From Anaerotalea alkaliphila (GTDB lineage: Bacteria > Bacillota > Clostridia > Lachnospirales > Vallitaleaceae), in contig NZ_JAAEEH010000004.1 in NCBI RefSeq assembly GCF_010179735.1, positions 1 to 64,000 on the forward strand: a stretch of 64,000 nt of DNA, read 5' to 3'. Position numbers and translations under genes: made by a program. Positions 24,905 through 32,306 of this stretch are shown here, in pieces. The notes under the pieces were generated by a model that saw only the letters and a list, made by a program, of their open reading frames with translations, did not search any database and was not told the origin of the DNA. The stretch's first letter is position 1. The number at the start of each line of letters is the position of its first letter.

Positions 24905-25687
24905 TCAAGGTTCCAGCAGCATTCCGACGACCCGGTAGAACTCCCTGGGATTGTCCCCCATCATGCCGTGTCCCGCATAGGGCACCGTGGCGAACCGGAC
25001 GCCTTTTTCCTCCATCTCCCGGCGCATCCCCTCCTCCAACCGGTGCCAGCTCTTCTCCCCTTGGAGGAAGGCCACCGGCATGGGAAGCTCCAGGAACTCC
25101 CGGTAGAACGCTTCCGTGGAATGGGTTTTGATGGACTGGGCGCTCCTGAACAGCACATGGGGCTCCGTCTCCAGGAGGGTCCGATAGAAACCGTAGGCGG
25201 ATGGCTTTTCCGGTTTGTCGAAACGGTCCAGGAATTCCCTGTAGCCTTCGGCGAAGGCCCGCTCGCTGCCGTAGCCCCTGATCCTGGCGCTGATTTGGGC
25301 GTTCGCCAGGTCCAAGTTGGGTTCCGCCAGGACCAGCCGCCGGACCTTCTCCGGATGGAGCCGGGCGAACCAGATGGCCGCCATCCCTCCCATGCTGTGG
25401 GCCACCAGGTCCACCTGGTCCATGTCCAAGGCCCCGAGGACCTGGTCCAGGATCTCCGCCTGGTCCTTCAGGTCATAGGAGAACCCTTGGGGCCTTCCGC
25501 TTTTTCCATATCCGGGCAGGTCCAGGGCCACCAGGGGCCTCCCCCCCAGCTCCGGCGCCCCGAAGGCGTCCCTGAAATCATGGCCCGAGGCCCCCAGGCC
25601 ATGAAGGAACACCACCGGGGTTCCCGCTCCCTCCTGGATCCGGAGATGCACCTTCCCCGTTTCCACCTGCACATCCTGTTCGCGCAT
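24905..25687 (-). CDS. Alpha/beta hydrolase
   Basis: This 260-residue alpha/beta hydrolase carries the oxyanion segment VVFLHGLGASGHDF (about residues 25-38), the nucleophile elbow VAHSMGGMAA (Ser near residue 98) and a C-terminal catalytic His in PYAGHGMMGDNP. It lacks a signal peptide. Substrate is not predictable; esters or lactones are typical. The ATG at 25687 has GGGAGGAAG upstream. The frame is open much further upstream, but that sequence is antisense to malY. It is divergent from malY, and the two promoters overlap an inverted repeat. Confidence 0.88.
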   Translation of the reverse strand: MREQDVQVETGKVHLRIQEGAGTPVVFLHGLGASGHDFRDAFGAPELGGRPLVALDLPGYGKSGRPQGFSYDLKDQAEILDQVLGALDMDQVDLVAHSMGGMAAIWFARLHPEKVRRLVLAEPNLDLANAQISARIRGYGSERAFAEGYREFLDRFDKPEKPSAYGFYRTLLETEPHVLFRSAQSIKTHSTEAFYREFLELPMPVAFLQGEKSWHRLEEGMRREMEEKGVRFATVPYAGHGMMGDNPREFYRVVGMLLEP

Positions 25688-25718
25688 CGTCTTCCTCCCT
25701 TTCCATCCTTCTTGGGAA

Positions 25719-25796
25719 CCATTATACCCCTTATCCCATACTGCCGCAACCGTTCCCGCAGGTATCGACAAGTTCCGGAACCTTGGGGTATAATGG
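25719..25796. promoter_or_regulatory. Divergent promoters sharing a 12-bp inverted repeat
   Basis: The repeat CCATTATACCCC (25719-25730) and GGGGTATAATGG (25785-25796) places a TATAAT -10 box in each arm. Rightward: TCGACA at 25765-25770, 18-base spacing, TATAAT at 25789-25794. Leftward: TTGCGG at 25749-25744, 17-base spacing, TATAAT at 25726-25721. A 10-bp palindrome GTTCCGGAAC (25772-25781) lies between the rightward -35 and -10 and may be an operator. Confidence 0.7.
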
Positions 25797-25828
25797 GAAC
25801 ATCCTTTCAAGAACAGCAGGAGGCAATC

Positions 25829-27010
25829 ATGGATTACAATTTTGATGAAATCATAGACCGCCGCAACACCAATTCCCTCAAATACGACTTCGCAGCGGAG
25901 AGGGGCATGCCTGCGGACCTGCTCCCCCTTTGGGTCGCGGACATGGATTTCCAGGCTCCGCCGGAAGTCCTGGAAGCCCTCCGCTCCGCCAGCAGGCATG
26001 GGATTTTCGGCTACTCCGAAAGCAAGGAGGCCTATTTCCATGCCCTGGCGGCCTGGTACGAACGGCATTTCCACTGGGAGCTCCGCCCGGAATGGCTGGT
26101 GAAGACACCCGGGGTGGTCTACGCCATCGCAACGGCCATCCGCGCCTACACGTCCCCCGGAGACAGCGTGCTGATCCAGCAGCCGGTCTATTACCCTTTC
26201 TCCCAGACCATCCGGGTCAACGAGCGGAAGCTGGTTAACAATCCTTTGGTCTACGAGAACGGGACCTACCGCATGGACCTGGAGGACTTCGAACAAAAGG
26301 TCGTGGAGCACGGAGTGAAGCTCTTCCTCCTTTGCAGCCCCCACAATCCCGTTGGACGGGTCTGGCGCCGGGAAGAGCTGCTGGCGCTGGGAGCGGTCTG
26401 CGTCCGGCACCAGGTGCTGGTGGTCGCCGACGAGATCCACGCTGATTTCACCTATCCCGGCTTCACCCACCATGTCTTCGCCAACCTGCACCCCTCCTTC
26501 CGGGACCTGGCCATCACCTGCACGGCCCCCAGCAAGACCTTCAACCTGGCGGGTCTGCAGATTTCCAACATCTTCATCTCCAACAGGGAGTTGCGCACCC
26601 GCTTCGTCAGGGAAATCCACCGCAGCGGGTTCAGCCAGGTGGGCACCATGGGCCTGGTGGCCTGCCAGGCCGCCTATGCCCATGGGGGGCCTTGGCTGGA
26701 GGCCTTGAAATCCTATCTGGCGGACAACCTGTCCTTCCTGCGGGAATTCCTGAAGGAAAGGCTCCCCCAGATCGAGCTGGTGGAGCCTGAAGGGACTTAC
26801 CTTGTATGGCTGGACTGCAGGAAGCTGGGCCTTTCCGAAGAACAGCTCCAGGACCTGATCGTCCACAAGGCCAAGCTCTGGCTGGACAGCGGCGCGATTT
26901 TCGGTCCGGAGGGGGAAGGCTTCCAGCGGATCAACATCGCCTGCCCCCGGAAGGTGCTGGAACAAGCCTTGGAGCAGCTCTCCCAGGCCCTGGATGGCGG
27001 CGTGGCCTAG
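25829..27010 (+). CDS. PLP-dependent aminotransferase / C-S lyase, MalY-PatB type
   Basis: This is a 393-residue fold-type I PLP enzyme. LPLWVADMDFQAPPEV at the N-terminus is the MalY/PatB marker. The cofactor residues are visible as LCSPHNPVGRVW, VVADEIHADFTYPG and the Schiff-base Lys in APSKTFNLAGLQ (near residue 237). Members cleave cystathionine or cysteine (beta C-S lyase, releasing sulfide, pyruvate and ammonia) or act as aminotransferases. The ATG at 25829 has AGGAGG upstream. Its stop is seven bases from the stop of the convergent siroheme reductase gene. Sulfur metabolism on both sides is suggestive but not proof of a link. Confidence 0.92.
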   Translation: MDYNFDEIIDRRNTNSLKYDFAAERGMPADLLPLWVADMDFQAPPEVLEALRSASRHGIFGYSESKEAYFHALAAWYERHFHWELRPEWLVKTPGVVYAIATAIRAYTSPGDSVLIQQPVYYPFSQTIRVNERKLVNNPLVYENGTYRMDLEDFEQKVVEHGVKLFLLCSPHNPVGRVWRREELLALGAVCVRHQVLVVADEIHADFTYPGFTHHVFANLHPSFRDLAITCTAPSKTFNLAGLQISNIFISNRELRTRFVREIHRSGFSQVGTMGLVACQAAYAHGGPWLEALKSYLADNLSFLREFLKERLPQIELVEPEGTYLVWLDCRKLGLSEEQLQDLIVHKAKLWLDSGAIFGPEGEGFQRINIACPRKVLEQALEQLSQALDGGVA

Positions 27011-27017
27011 GGAAAGG

Positions 27018-28529
27018 CTACACCTTCCACCGGTCCGCCATCTCCCGGACCGCCTCCCCCTGCTCTTCCAGGAAGCGGTCGAAGTCCACCTCCCCTGCGC
27101 CGGCCTCCACCTTCAGCCGGGCCAGGGCGACCAGGAAATCCGGAAGGTCCACCGCCCGGATTTCCCCATAGGCGTCTCCCATCCGTACCCCTGCCCCATC
27201 CATGCTCCCTCCCAGGAACAGGGTGTAGGCCGGTACAGGGGAACCGTCTATTTTTTTTATCCTGCCCATGCACCCGATGGACGCCACCTGGTGCCGGGCG
27301 CAGGAACTGGGGCAGCCGGACATCTGCAACGCCGGAAGCGCCCGGCGTATGGCAGGCGGCTCCAGCAGGAAACGCCGCACCACCGCCTCCAGGGTTTCCT
27401 GGGGCTTTCCGATCCCTATGCTGCAGATGGAGGCCCCCACGCACCCCAAGCTCCCTTCCAGGGGGAATCGGGGGCGCAGGGAGGCGAACGCCGCCGCAAA
27501 GCGCCTTGCCTCACGGACCCCCAGGTTCCCCACCCAAAGCCCCTGGTTGTTGGTCAGCCGGAGGCATACCGGTCCCGGCAGCTCCTGCAGGTGTCTCCGG
27601 ACCTGCTCCAACTCCCCCAGGTGGTACTCCCCGCCAGGAGGGCGAAGGGACACGCTTCCCTTCCTCCTCCTGCCCTTGGGGATGCCCTCCTCCTCCAGCA
27701 CAAGGGGGATGTCCCCGGTGGCGGCATAGGCGGCCAAAATCCCCTCCCCAAATGCCTTGTCTCCCATCCGGTCCCGGATATGGCGGAGTCTGGCCTTGCT
27801 CCTGTCTTTCCAGTCCCCCTCCCGGGCGAAGAATTCCAGGGTGCCCCGGACCAGGGCCAGCAGCCTCCTTTCCGGAAGGAAATCCACAAGAAGCAGGGAT
27901 TCCTTGGGATTTCTCCCCAGACCGCCTCCTGCATATGCACAGAAGCCCCGTTCCCCGTCCCGGATCCGGGCGATCAGACCCAAGTCCGCAATCCGGGCCC
28001 CCGCCGGATCCGCATCCAGGGGAGAAAGGGCAATCTTGAACTTCCTGGGAAGGCTAAAGGCCAGGGGTTCCTCCTGGAGATGGCGCTCCACCGCCAGACC
28101 ATGGGGCGCCACATCAAAAACCTCCCCCTCCAGAAATCCTGCCTCCGGAGGCAGGGCCACGTTCCGGGCGCCATTACCCCCGCTCCCCTTCACCGACAGT
28201 CCAGACCGGGCCAGGTCTTCCACGAGCCGAACCGTCTCCTCCAGCACCAGGCCGTGGAATTGGATGTCCTGGCGGGTCGTGGCGTGGACCTTCAGCAACC
28301 CCCTTGCCCGGGCTGCCCCAAGGACCAGCTCCAGACCGTCCAGGTCCAGGATGCCGCCGGGAATCCGGACCCGCACCATATAGGTGCCGGGCACCCGCTG
28401 TGCGTACACCCCATAGAGCCCCCTTCCCTTTGCAAACTGTTCCGGCGTCAGGCTCCCCTCCTTGAAAGCTTCCACCATCCCCTTGTATTCCGCAGCTCCC
28501 CTGGCCGCAGCATCCCTATGTTTCCACAT
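27018..28529 (-). CDS. Siroheme nitrite/sulfite reductase, NirA/CysI-like
   Basis: This 503-residue protein has two ferredoxin-like half domains and two siroheme-4Fe4S domains in the order of assimilatory ferredoxin-dependent reductases. The cluster ligands are a C-x5-C (GCVGASICSIG) and a C-x3-C (MSGCPSSCARHQVASIG) in the C-terminal half. An Arg-rich siroheme segment TTRQDIQFHG is near residue 90. It would reduce nitrite to ammonia or sulfite to sulfide with six electrons, and sequence alone does not settle which. It is distinct from AsrC at 43.3 kb, so the window encodes two siroheme reductases. The ATG at 28529 has AGGAGG six bases upstream. The gene stands alone. Confidence 0.9.
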   Translation of the reverse strand: MWKHRDAAARGAAEYKGMVEAFKEGSLTPEQFAKGRGLYGVYAQRVPGTYMVRVRIPGGILDLDGLELVLGAARARGLLKVHATTRQDIQFHGLVLEETVRLVEDLARSGLSVKGSGGNGARNVALPPEAGFLEGEVFDVAPHGLAVERHLQEEPLAFSLPRKFKIALSPLDADPAGARIADLGLIARIRDGERGFCAYAGGGLGRNPKESLLLVDFLPERRLLALVRGTLEFFAREGDWKDRSKARLRHIRDRMGDKAFGEGILAAYAATGDIPLVLEEEGIPKGRRRKGSVSLRPPGGEYHLGELEQVRRHLQELPGPVCLRLTNNQGLWVGNLGVREARRFAAAFASLRPRFPLEGSLGCVGASICSIGIGKPQETLEAVVRRFLLEPPAIRRALPALQMSGCPSSCARHQVASIGCMGRIKKIDGSPVPAYTLFLGGSMDGAGVRMGDAYGEIRAVDLPDFLVALARLKVEAGAGEVDFDRFLEEQGEAVREMADRWKV

Positions 28530-28654
28530 GGCCGTCCTCCTCATTATAGTTTAGTTGTCCAAATGGTTTAATATGTTTTCAATTCTAGGGCAATCCGTCC
28601 TGTTTGTCAACACCTTTTCTTCTCCAGGAGCCGACGGTCCAAGCGGTCCAACGA

Positions 28655-28688
28655 GAAAAGGCAGAGCCTCCGTAGGCTCTGCCTTTTC
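28655..28688. terminator. Bidirectional terminator
   Basis: A perfect 14-bp stem GAAAAGGCAGAGCC/GGCTCTGCCTTTTC with a 6-base loop lies two bases beyond the stop of the glycoside hydrolase-like gene. Its T-rich end serves that leftward unit. About 125 bases between it and the siroheme reductase start show no other feature. Confidence 0.85.
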
Positions 28689-28690
28689 TT

Positions 28691-30463
28691 CTATTGTCCT
28701 TGCACCGCCGTCCATTGGAGGGCGGGCCGGGTGACCTTGTACACGTCCTTCTCCAGGGCGATCTTGTACGCCGCCCCCTGGAGCGGGGCCTTCCCTTGGA
28801 CGGAAGTGTATTCCCCGTCCACAATCCCCACGTAGCCACCGGCGCCGTCCGCCTGGACGGACCGGATGGCATGGGAGGTCAGCACCAGCTGGCTGTCCGC
28901 AATCCCTTTGGCGAACAGGTCATAGTCCTCCTCCCGTTTCCCCAGGGGGGTCAGGAGGTACTGTTGGCTGTAGCGCTTGTGCCTTTCGGCTTCCAGGAAC
29001 TGCTTCAGGGCCGCTTCCGGCGTCCTGGCCAGGATGTCTTCCCCTTCCTTCCGGATGTTCTTGTCGATCCGGCTGTGGTAGGTGAAAATCCTGGGGTCGT
29101 AATTGTTCCTGGGGCTCCAGATGATGTACTCGTCGACGCCCAGCTCCATGCCCGCCACGATCTGGTCGGAAATGGCTTTGGGGTCGTAGTTGATGTACCC
29201 CTTGATCCAGGGTGCCGTGAAGCCTTGGATCCAGGGCCGGATGACCGCAGGGTCCTTCTGGGCCGCGTTCCTCTCCAGCGCCTCCATCAAGGCAGCCCGC
29301 AGGACGCCGTAGGGATGCTGGTCGGGTACCGCATAGCCATACCAGTTGGCTCCGTAGTGGCTTGGATAGATCATGGGGCAGATGTACTCCACCTGGTTGG
29401 CAATCTTGCGCCATGTCTGGCCGATGTCTTCCGGCGTGTCGTCCCAGGAACGGGTGGCCACCCCGAAGACGTCTGCCGCGATGTGGACCTTGTAGGGTTC
29501 CAGTTCCTTCCGGGCGTATGCCAGGAAGTCCTCAATCCCCTCGTCCTTGTCCCTTCCATCCCGGTGAGGGAAGTCCGTGATGGGGTTGTAGTACTTGGCG
29601 CTCTCCGGGAACCGCACATAGTCGAACTGGATCTCATCGAATCCCCGAAGGGCCGCTTCCCTGGATACGGCCACGTTGTAGTCCCATACATAGGGGTCGA
29701 AGGGGTTCACCCACACCACACCCGATTTGTCCTTGTAGACGCCACCGGCCTTCAACTGGATGGCGTGGCTGCTTCTGGCGGCCGCGAAGTAGGGGTCCTT
29801 GAAGGCGACCACCCGGGCGATGGTGTAGATGTCGTTCTTCTTCAGATACTCCATCAGGGGAGCATGGTTCTTGAAGGGCATGGTGCCGGTGGATTTCACC
29901 TCATTGACCACCTGGATGTCGCTGGCCCAGGAGATGAATCCGTCATCGTTCTTCACGTCGATCACCAGGGCGTTCACCTCGCTGCCCAGACAGATCCCCA
30001 GGATCTGCTCCAGCTTGTTCACATCGTCCAGACGGCTGGCATCCGGTGCCTTTCCGCTCTGTCCCGTCACCGCGCGCACGTATTCCGCATAGTACTCCAC
30101 GTCCGCCTCATCGAAGGCGAATCCCGCCACATGGCTGGTCATGTAGAGCCCCTTGGCCTTGACGGTCTTCGGCTCACGCTCCTCGTCCAGGGGGGGCAGG
30201 GGGACGTAGAATTCCTTGTACTTTGCCTTCCGCTCCTCCTCCAGCGCCGCACGTTCGGCTTCCCTGGCCGCCTGGAGTTCCTCTTCGGAAGGCTCCGCAA
30301 CTTCCGGCTCCCCATTTACCCCGGGCTCCTCCATCGCCACATCCGCCGGCGTCTCCGCCTTGCTTCCCTCTTCCGTTCCGGGGGACTCCCCTCGGGCACA
30401 TCCTGTTGCGGCCAGCAGGGTCGCCAGCAGCAAGAGGATTGTCCATGATCTGATTCTTCCCAT
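28691..30463 (-). CDS. Putative glycoside hydrolase lipoprotein (DUF4015-like)
   Basis: This is a 590-residue exported protein. The signal peptide ends LLAATGC, a clear lipobox (Cys near 22), followed by a Glu/Pro/Ala-rich linker to about residue 95. A long TIM-barrel-like domain contains KGLYMTSHVAGFAF, NALVIDVKNDDGFISW, GFDEIQFDYVRFPE and YICPMIYPSHYG, the pattern of DUF4015 'putative glycoside hydrolase' proteins related to GH13/GH-GTA folds. The acidic pair in DEIQFDYVRFPE is a likely catalytic site. Its substrate is unknown and may be a wall or capsule glycan. It follows the deacetylase gene by four bases, so the two are co-expressed at the cell surface. Confidence 0.85.
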   Translation of the reverse strand: MGRIRSWTILLLLATLLAATGCARGESPGTEEGSKAETPADVAMEEPGVNGEPEVAEPSEEELQAAREAERAALEEERKAKYKEFYVPLPPLDEEREPKTVKAKGLYMTSHVAGFAFDEADVEYYAEYVRAVTGQSGKAPDASRLDDVNKLEQILGICLGSEVNALVIDVKNDDGFISWASDIQVVNEVKSTGTMPFKNHAPLMEYLKKNDIYTIARVVAFKDPYFAAARSSHAIQLKAGGVYKDKSGVVWVNPFDPYVWDYNVAVSREAALRGFDEIQFDYVRFPESAKYYNPITDFPHRDGRDKDEGIEDFLAYARKELEPYKVHIAADVFGVATRSWDDTPEDIGQTWRKIANQVEYICPMIYPSHYGANWYGYAVPDQHPYGVLRAALMEALERNAAQKDPAVIRPWIQGFTAPWIKGYINYDPKAISDQIVAGMELGVDEYIIWSPRNNYDPRIFTYHSRIDKNIRKEGEDILARTPEAALKQFLEAERHKRYSQQYLLTPLGKREEDYDLFAKGIADSQLVLTSHAIRSVQADGAGGYVGIVDGEYTSVQGKAPLQGAAYKIALEKDVYKVTRPALQWTAVQGQ

Positions 30464-30467
30464 CGCT

Positions 30468-31622
30468 CTATTCCATTTCCTTTTCTTGTTGGTTTTGATA
30501 AATGTACAGTTGCATGCCGTCCAACTCCTTCAGGCGTTCCTGCTTGCCTTCCGGTACGGTGACCACCTCCGGGTTCCCGTCGCTGACGAACCGTTCCTCC
30601 GGGTGCTTGTCGAAATACTCCAGATAGTTGTATAGCCCTACGTTGTCCACCTTCATCTCGCTGGCCCGGATCCTTGGAATGCTCAAGGGGTCGAACCGGC
30701 TGTCATAGGGGGAATGGGCGGGATGCCAGCCCACGTTCAATACCGCGATGTTCCCGTAGGGGACCCCTTCGAAGCTGCCTGCGCCCAGATAGGCCTTCAG
30801 CGCCTCGTCCTTGGGCCTTCCCCCATAAGGAAGCGCCAGGGTCTCCACCCGGTACCCCTCCTGTCCGATCAGGCCTTCCAGGAATTGGGCCTGGGCCCCG
30901 ATGGCCTGCTGGATCTTGGCGCCATCCGCCTTGGAAAGGTTGTCGTGTCCTTTGGTGTGGTTGCCCACATCCATCCCCTTTTCGATGAGAAAGTCCAGCT
31001 TCTTCCCTTCCATCCCCTGTTGCCGGAAAGGCTGGCTGCCGTCCAGAAAAAAGGTGGCCTCCAAGGGGAAATCCGTATGCTCCTCATGGAAGGCCAGCAG
31101 AAGCCCTACGGCGGACAGCGGATTGAGGCTCCCGTCCTCCAGGTATTCGAAATTGTTCAGGTTCCCGTCGTCGAAGGTGATGACCACGGGCGTCTTCCCG
31201 GCTTCCGTAGGAATCCTTCCCGTCACGAAGTCCGTCAGGCTGACGGGGCGGTAGCCCTTTTCGTAGAGGACCTCCAGGTCCTTTAGGAAGTTCTCCGGTG
31301 TCCGGACCCATTCCTTTTCCTCCGGCCCGATGTTGTGGTACATCAGCACCATGACCTTCCCGGATTCATCCGGCTTCAGGGACAGGTCTATGGACTCCCG
31401 GGGGTCTGCCGGCTCCTGGTTTGGTTCCTCTTCCTGGGGGGCCTCTGCCATTGCCTCTTCCGAAGCCTCCACTTTCCCTCCGTTCGCCGCCGCCTCTTCC
31501 AGGTGGTCCCTCTTCTGTATTTCCCTGCCGGGGCTGCCGCCGCATCCCGCCAAAAGCAGCAGGACCCCCAGCCAAAGGAGGGCCCTGCCGGCTGCTTTCT
31601 TCCGTTCTCTCCTACCCTTCAT
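30468..31622 (-). CDS. Polysaccharide deacetylase lipoprotein
   Basis: This is a 384-residue lipoprotein with a basic n-region, a hydrophobic core and lipobox LLLAGCGG (Cys near 28). After an acidic linker, the NodB-type CE4 domain begins around residue 105 (VMLMYHNIG). Motif 1 is TFDDGNLNN with the catalytic Asp, and motif 2 is GNHTKGHDNLSK, where the zinc-binding HxxxH is kept. It should remove N-acetyl groups from a surface polysaccharide or peptidoglycan. The ATG at 31622 has GGGAG upstream and lies 13 bases after the HD gene stop. It forms an operon with the glycoside hydrolase-like gene. Confidence 0.9.
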   Translation of the reverse strand: MKGRRERKKAAGRALLWLGVLLLLAGCGGSPGREIQKRDHLEEAAANGGKVEASEEAMAEAPQEEEPNQEPADPRESIDLSLKPDESGKVMVLMYHNIGPEEKEWVRTPENFLKDLEVLYEKGYRPVSLTDFVTGRIPTEAGKTPVVITFDDGNLNNFEYLEDGSLNPLSAVGLLLAFHEEHTDFPLEATFFLDGSQPFRQQGMEGKKLDFLIEKGMDVGNHTKGHDNLSKADGAKIQQAIGAQAQFLEGLIGQEGYRVETLALPYGGRPKDEALKAYLGAGSFEGVPYGNIAVLNVGWHPAHSPYDSRFDPLSIPRIRASEMKVDNVGLYNYLEYFDKHPEERFVSDGNPEVVTVPEGKQERLKELDGMQLYIYQNQQEKEME

Positions 31623-31635
31623 CCCGTCACACTCC

Positions 31636-32214
31636 CTATTCCATCCCTGCCAGACCGATGTCCGGTGCGATTTTCCGCATCCCACGGATGCACTCTTCCA
31701 CTACGGCTTCCACGGTCATTCCCAGATTGCGGACCCCTTCCCCGATCAGGCTCCGGTCCACCCCGGCTGCGAAATTCTTCTGTTTCCACTTCTTCATGAC
31801 GGACTTGACCTCCAGGTCCATCACGCTCCTGTCCGGACGCATCAGGGCCGTGGCCGTGATCAGTCCGGTCAGCTCGTCCACCGCATACAGGACCTTCTCC
31901 AGGTCCGATTCCGGCCGCACCTGGGTGCAGATGCCGTAGCCGTGGCTTAGGACGGCGCGCACCGCCTCCTGGGGCCACCCTTCCGCCCGGAGGATCTCCT
32001 CCGCCTTGTTGCAATGCTCCTGGGGATACATCTCATAGTCCAGGTCATGGACCAACCCCATGACACCCCAGACCCGGGGGTCTTCCCCGGGATAGAGTCC
32101 GGCAAAATGGGCCATGACCCCCTCCACCGTCAGCGCATGCCTGACCAGGCTGTCCGTCTTGTTGTAGCGCAGCAAAAGCGCCAGCGCCTCTTCCCTGCTC
32201 GGGATTCCTTCCAT
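31636..32214 (-). CDS. HD domain hydrolase
   Basis: This 192-residue cytosolic protein has an HD-type metal site: H near residue 26 (VRHALTVEGVMAH), the HD pair in GLVHDLDYE near residue 55, H in VLSHGYG and the distal D in YAVDELTGL. It probably hydrolyses a phosphomonoester or nucleotide; no substrate is known for this small class. The ATG at 32214 has GGAGG eight bases upstream. It heads the deacetylase/glycoside hydrolase operon behind its own promoter, which is unusual for a cytosolic HD protein. Confidence 0.87.
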   Translation of the reverse strand: MEGIPSREEALALLLRYNKTDSLVRHALTVEGVMAHFAGLYPGEDPRVWGVMGLVHDLDYEMYPQEHCNKAEEILRAEGWPQEAVRAVLSHGYGICTQVRPESDLEKVLYAVDELTGLITATALMRPDRSVMDLEVKSVMKKWKQKNFAAGVDRSLIGEGVRNLGMTVEAVVEECIRGMRKIAPDIGLAGME

Positions 32215-32248
32215 CTTACCGCCTCCCTCTTTTTCTTCCATAGGTACT

Positions 32249-32277
32249 ACTATACCCCAACCGGTCTCCCGGTTCAA
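32249..32277 (-). promoter_or_regulatory. Promoter of the HD-deacetylase-glycosidase operon
   Basis: TTGAAC (32277-32272) and TATAGT (32254-32249) are separated by exactly 17 bases, and the start codon follows 34 bases later. Confidence 0.7.
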
Positions 32278-32306
32278 CCCCGACAGGGCCATCTGCGGGA
32301 TTTTTC

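Noticed and set aside
24899-25828. Large in-frame upstream extension of the MalY-type gene
   Set aside because: It runs antisense across the alpha/beta hydrolase gene. A good ribosome site and ATG at 25829 match the family start.
28380-28396. GGTGCCGGGCACC palindrome resembling the terminator-like repeat at 19046
   Set aside because: It lies inside the siroheme reductase coding sequence and encodes conserved residues (RVPGTY), so the symmetry is probably coincidental.
28543-28571. TTAAAC/TATAAT promoter for the siroheme reductase gene
   Set aside because: Spacing is right, but the ribosome site touches the -10 box, so the transcript would start inside or after it.
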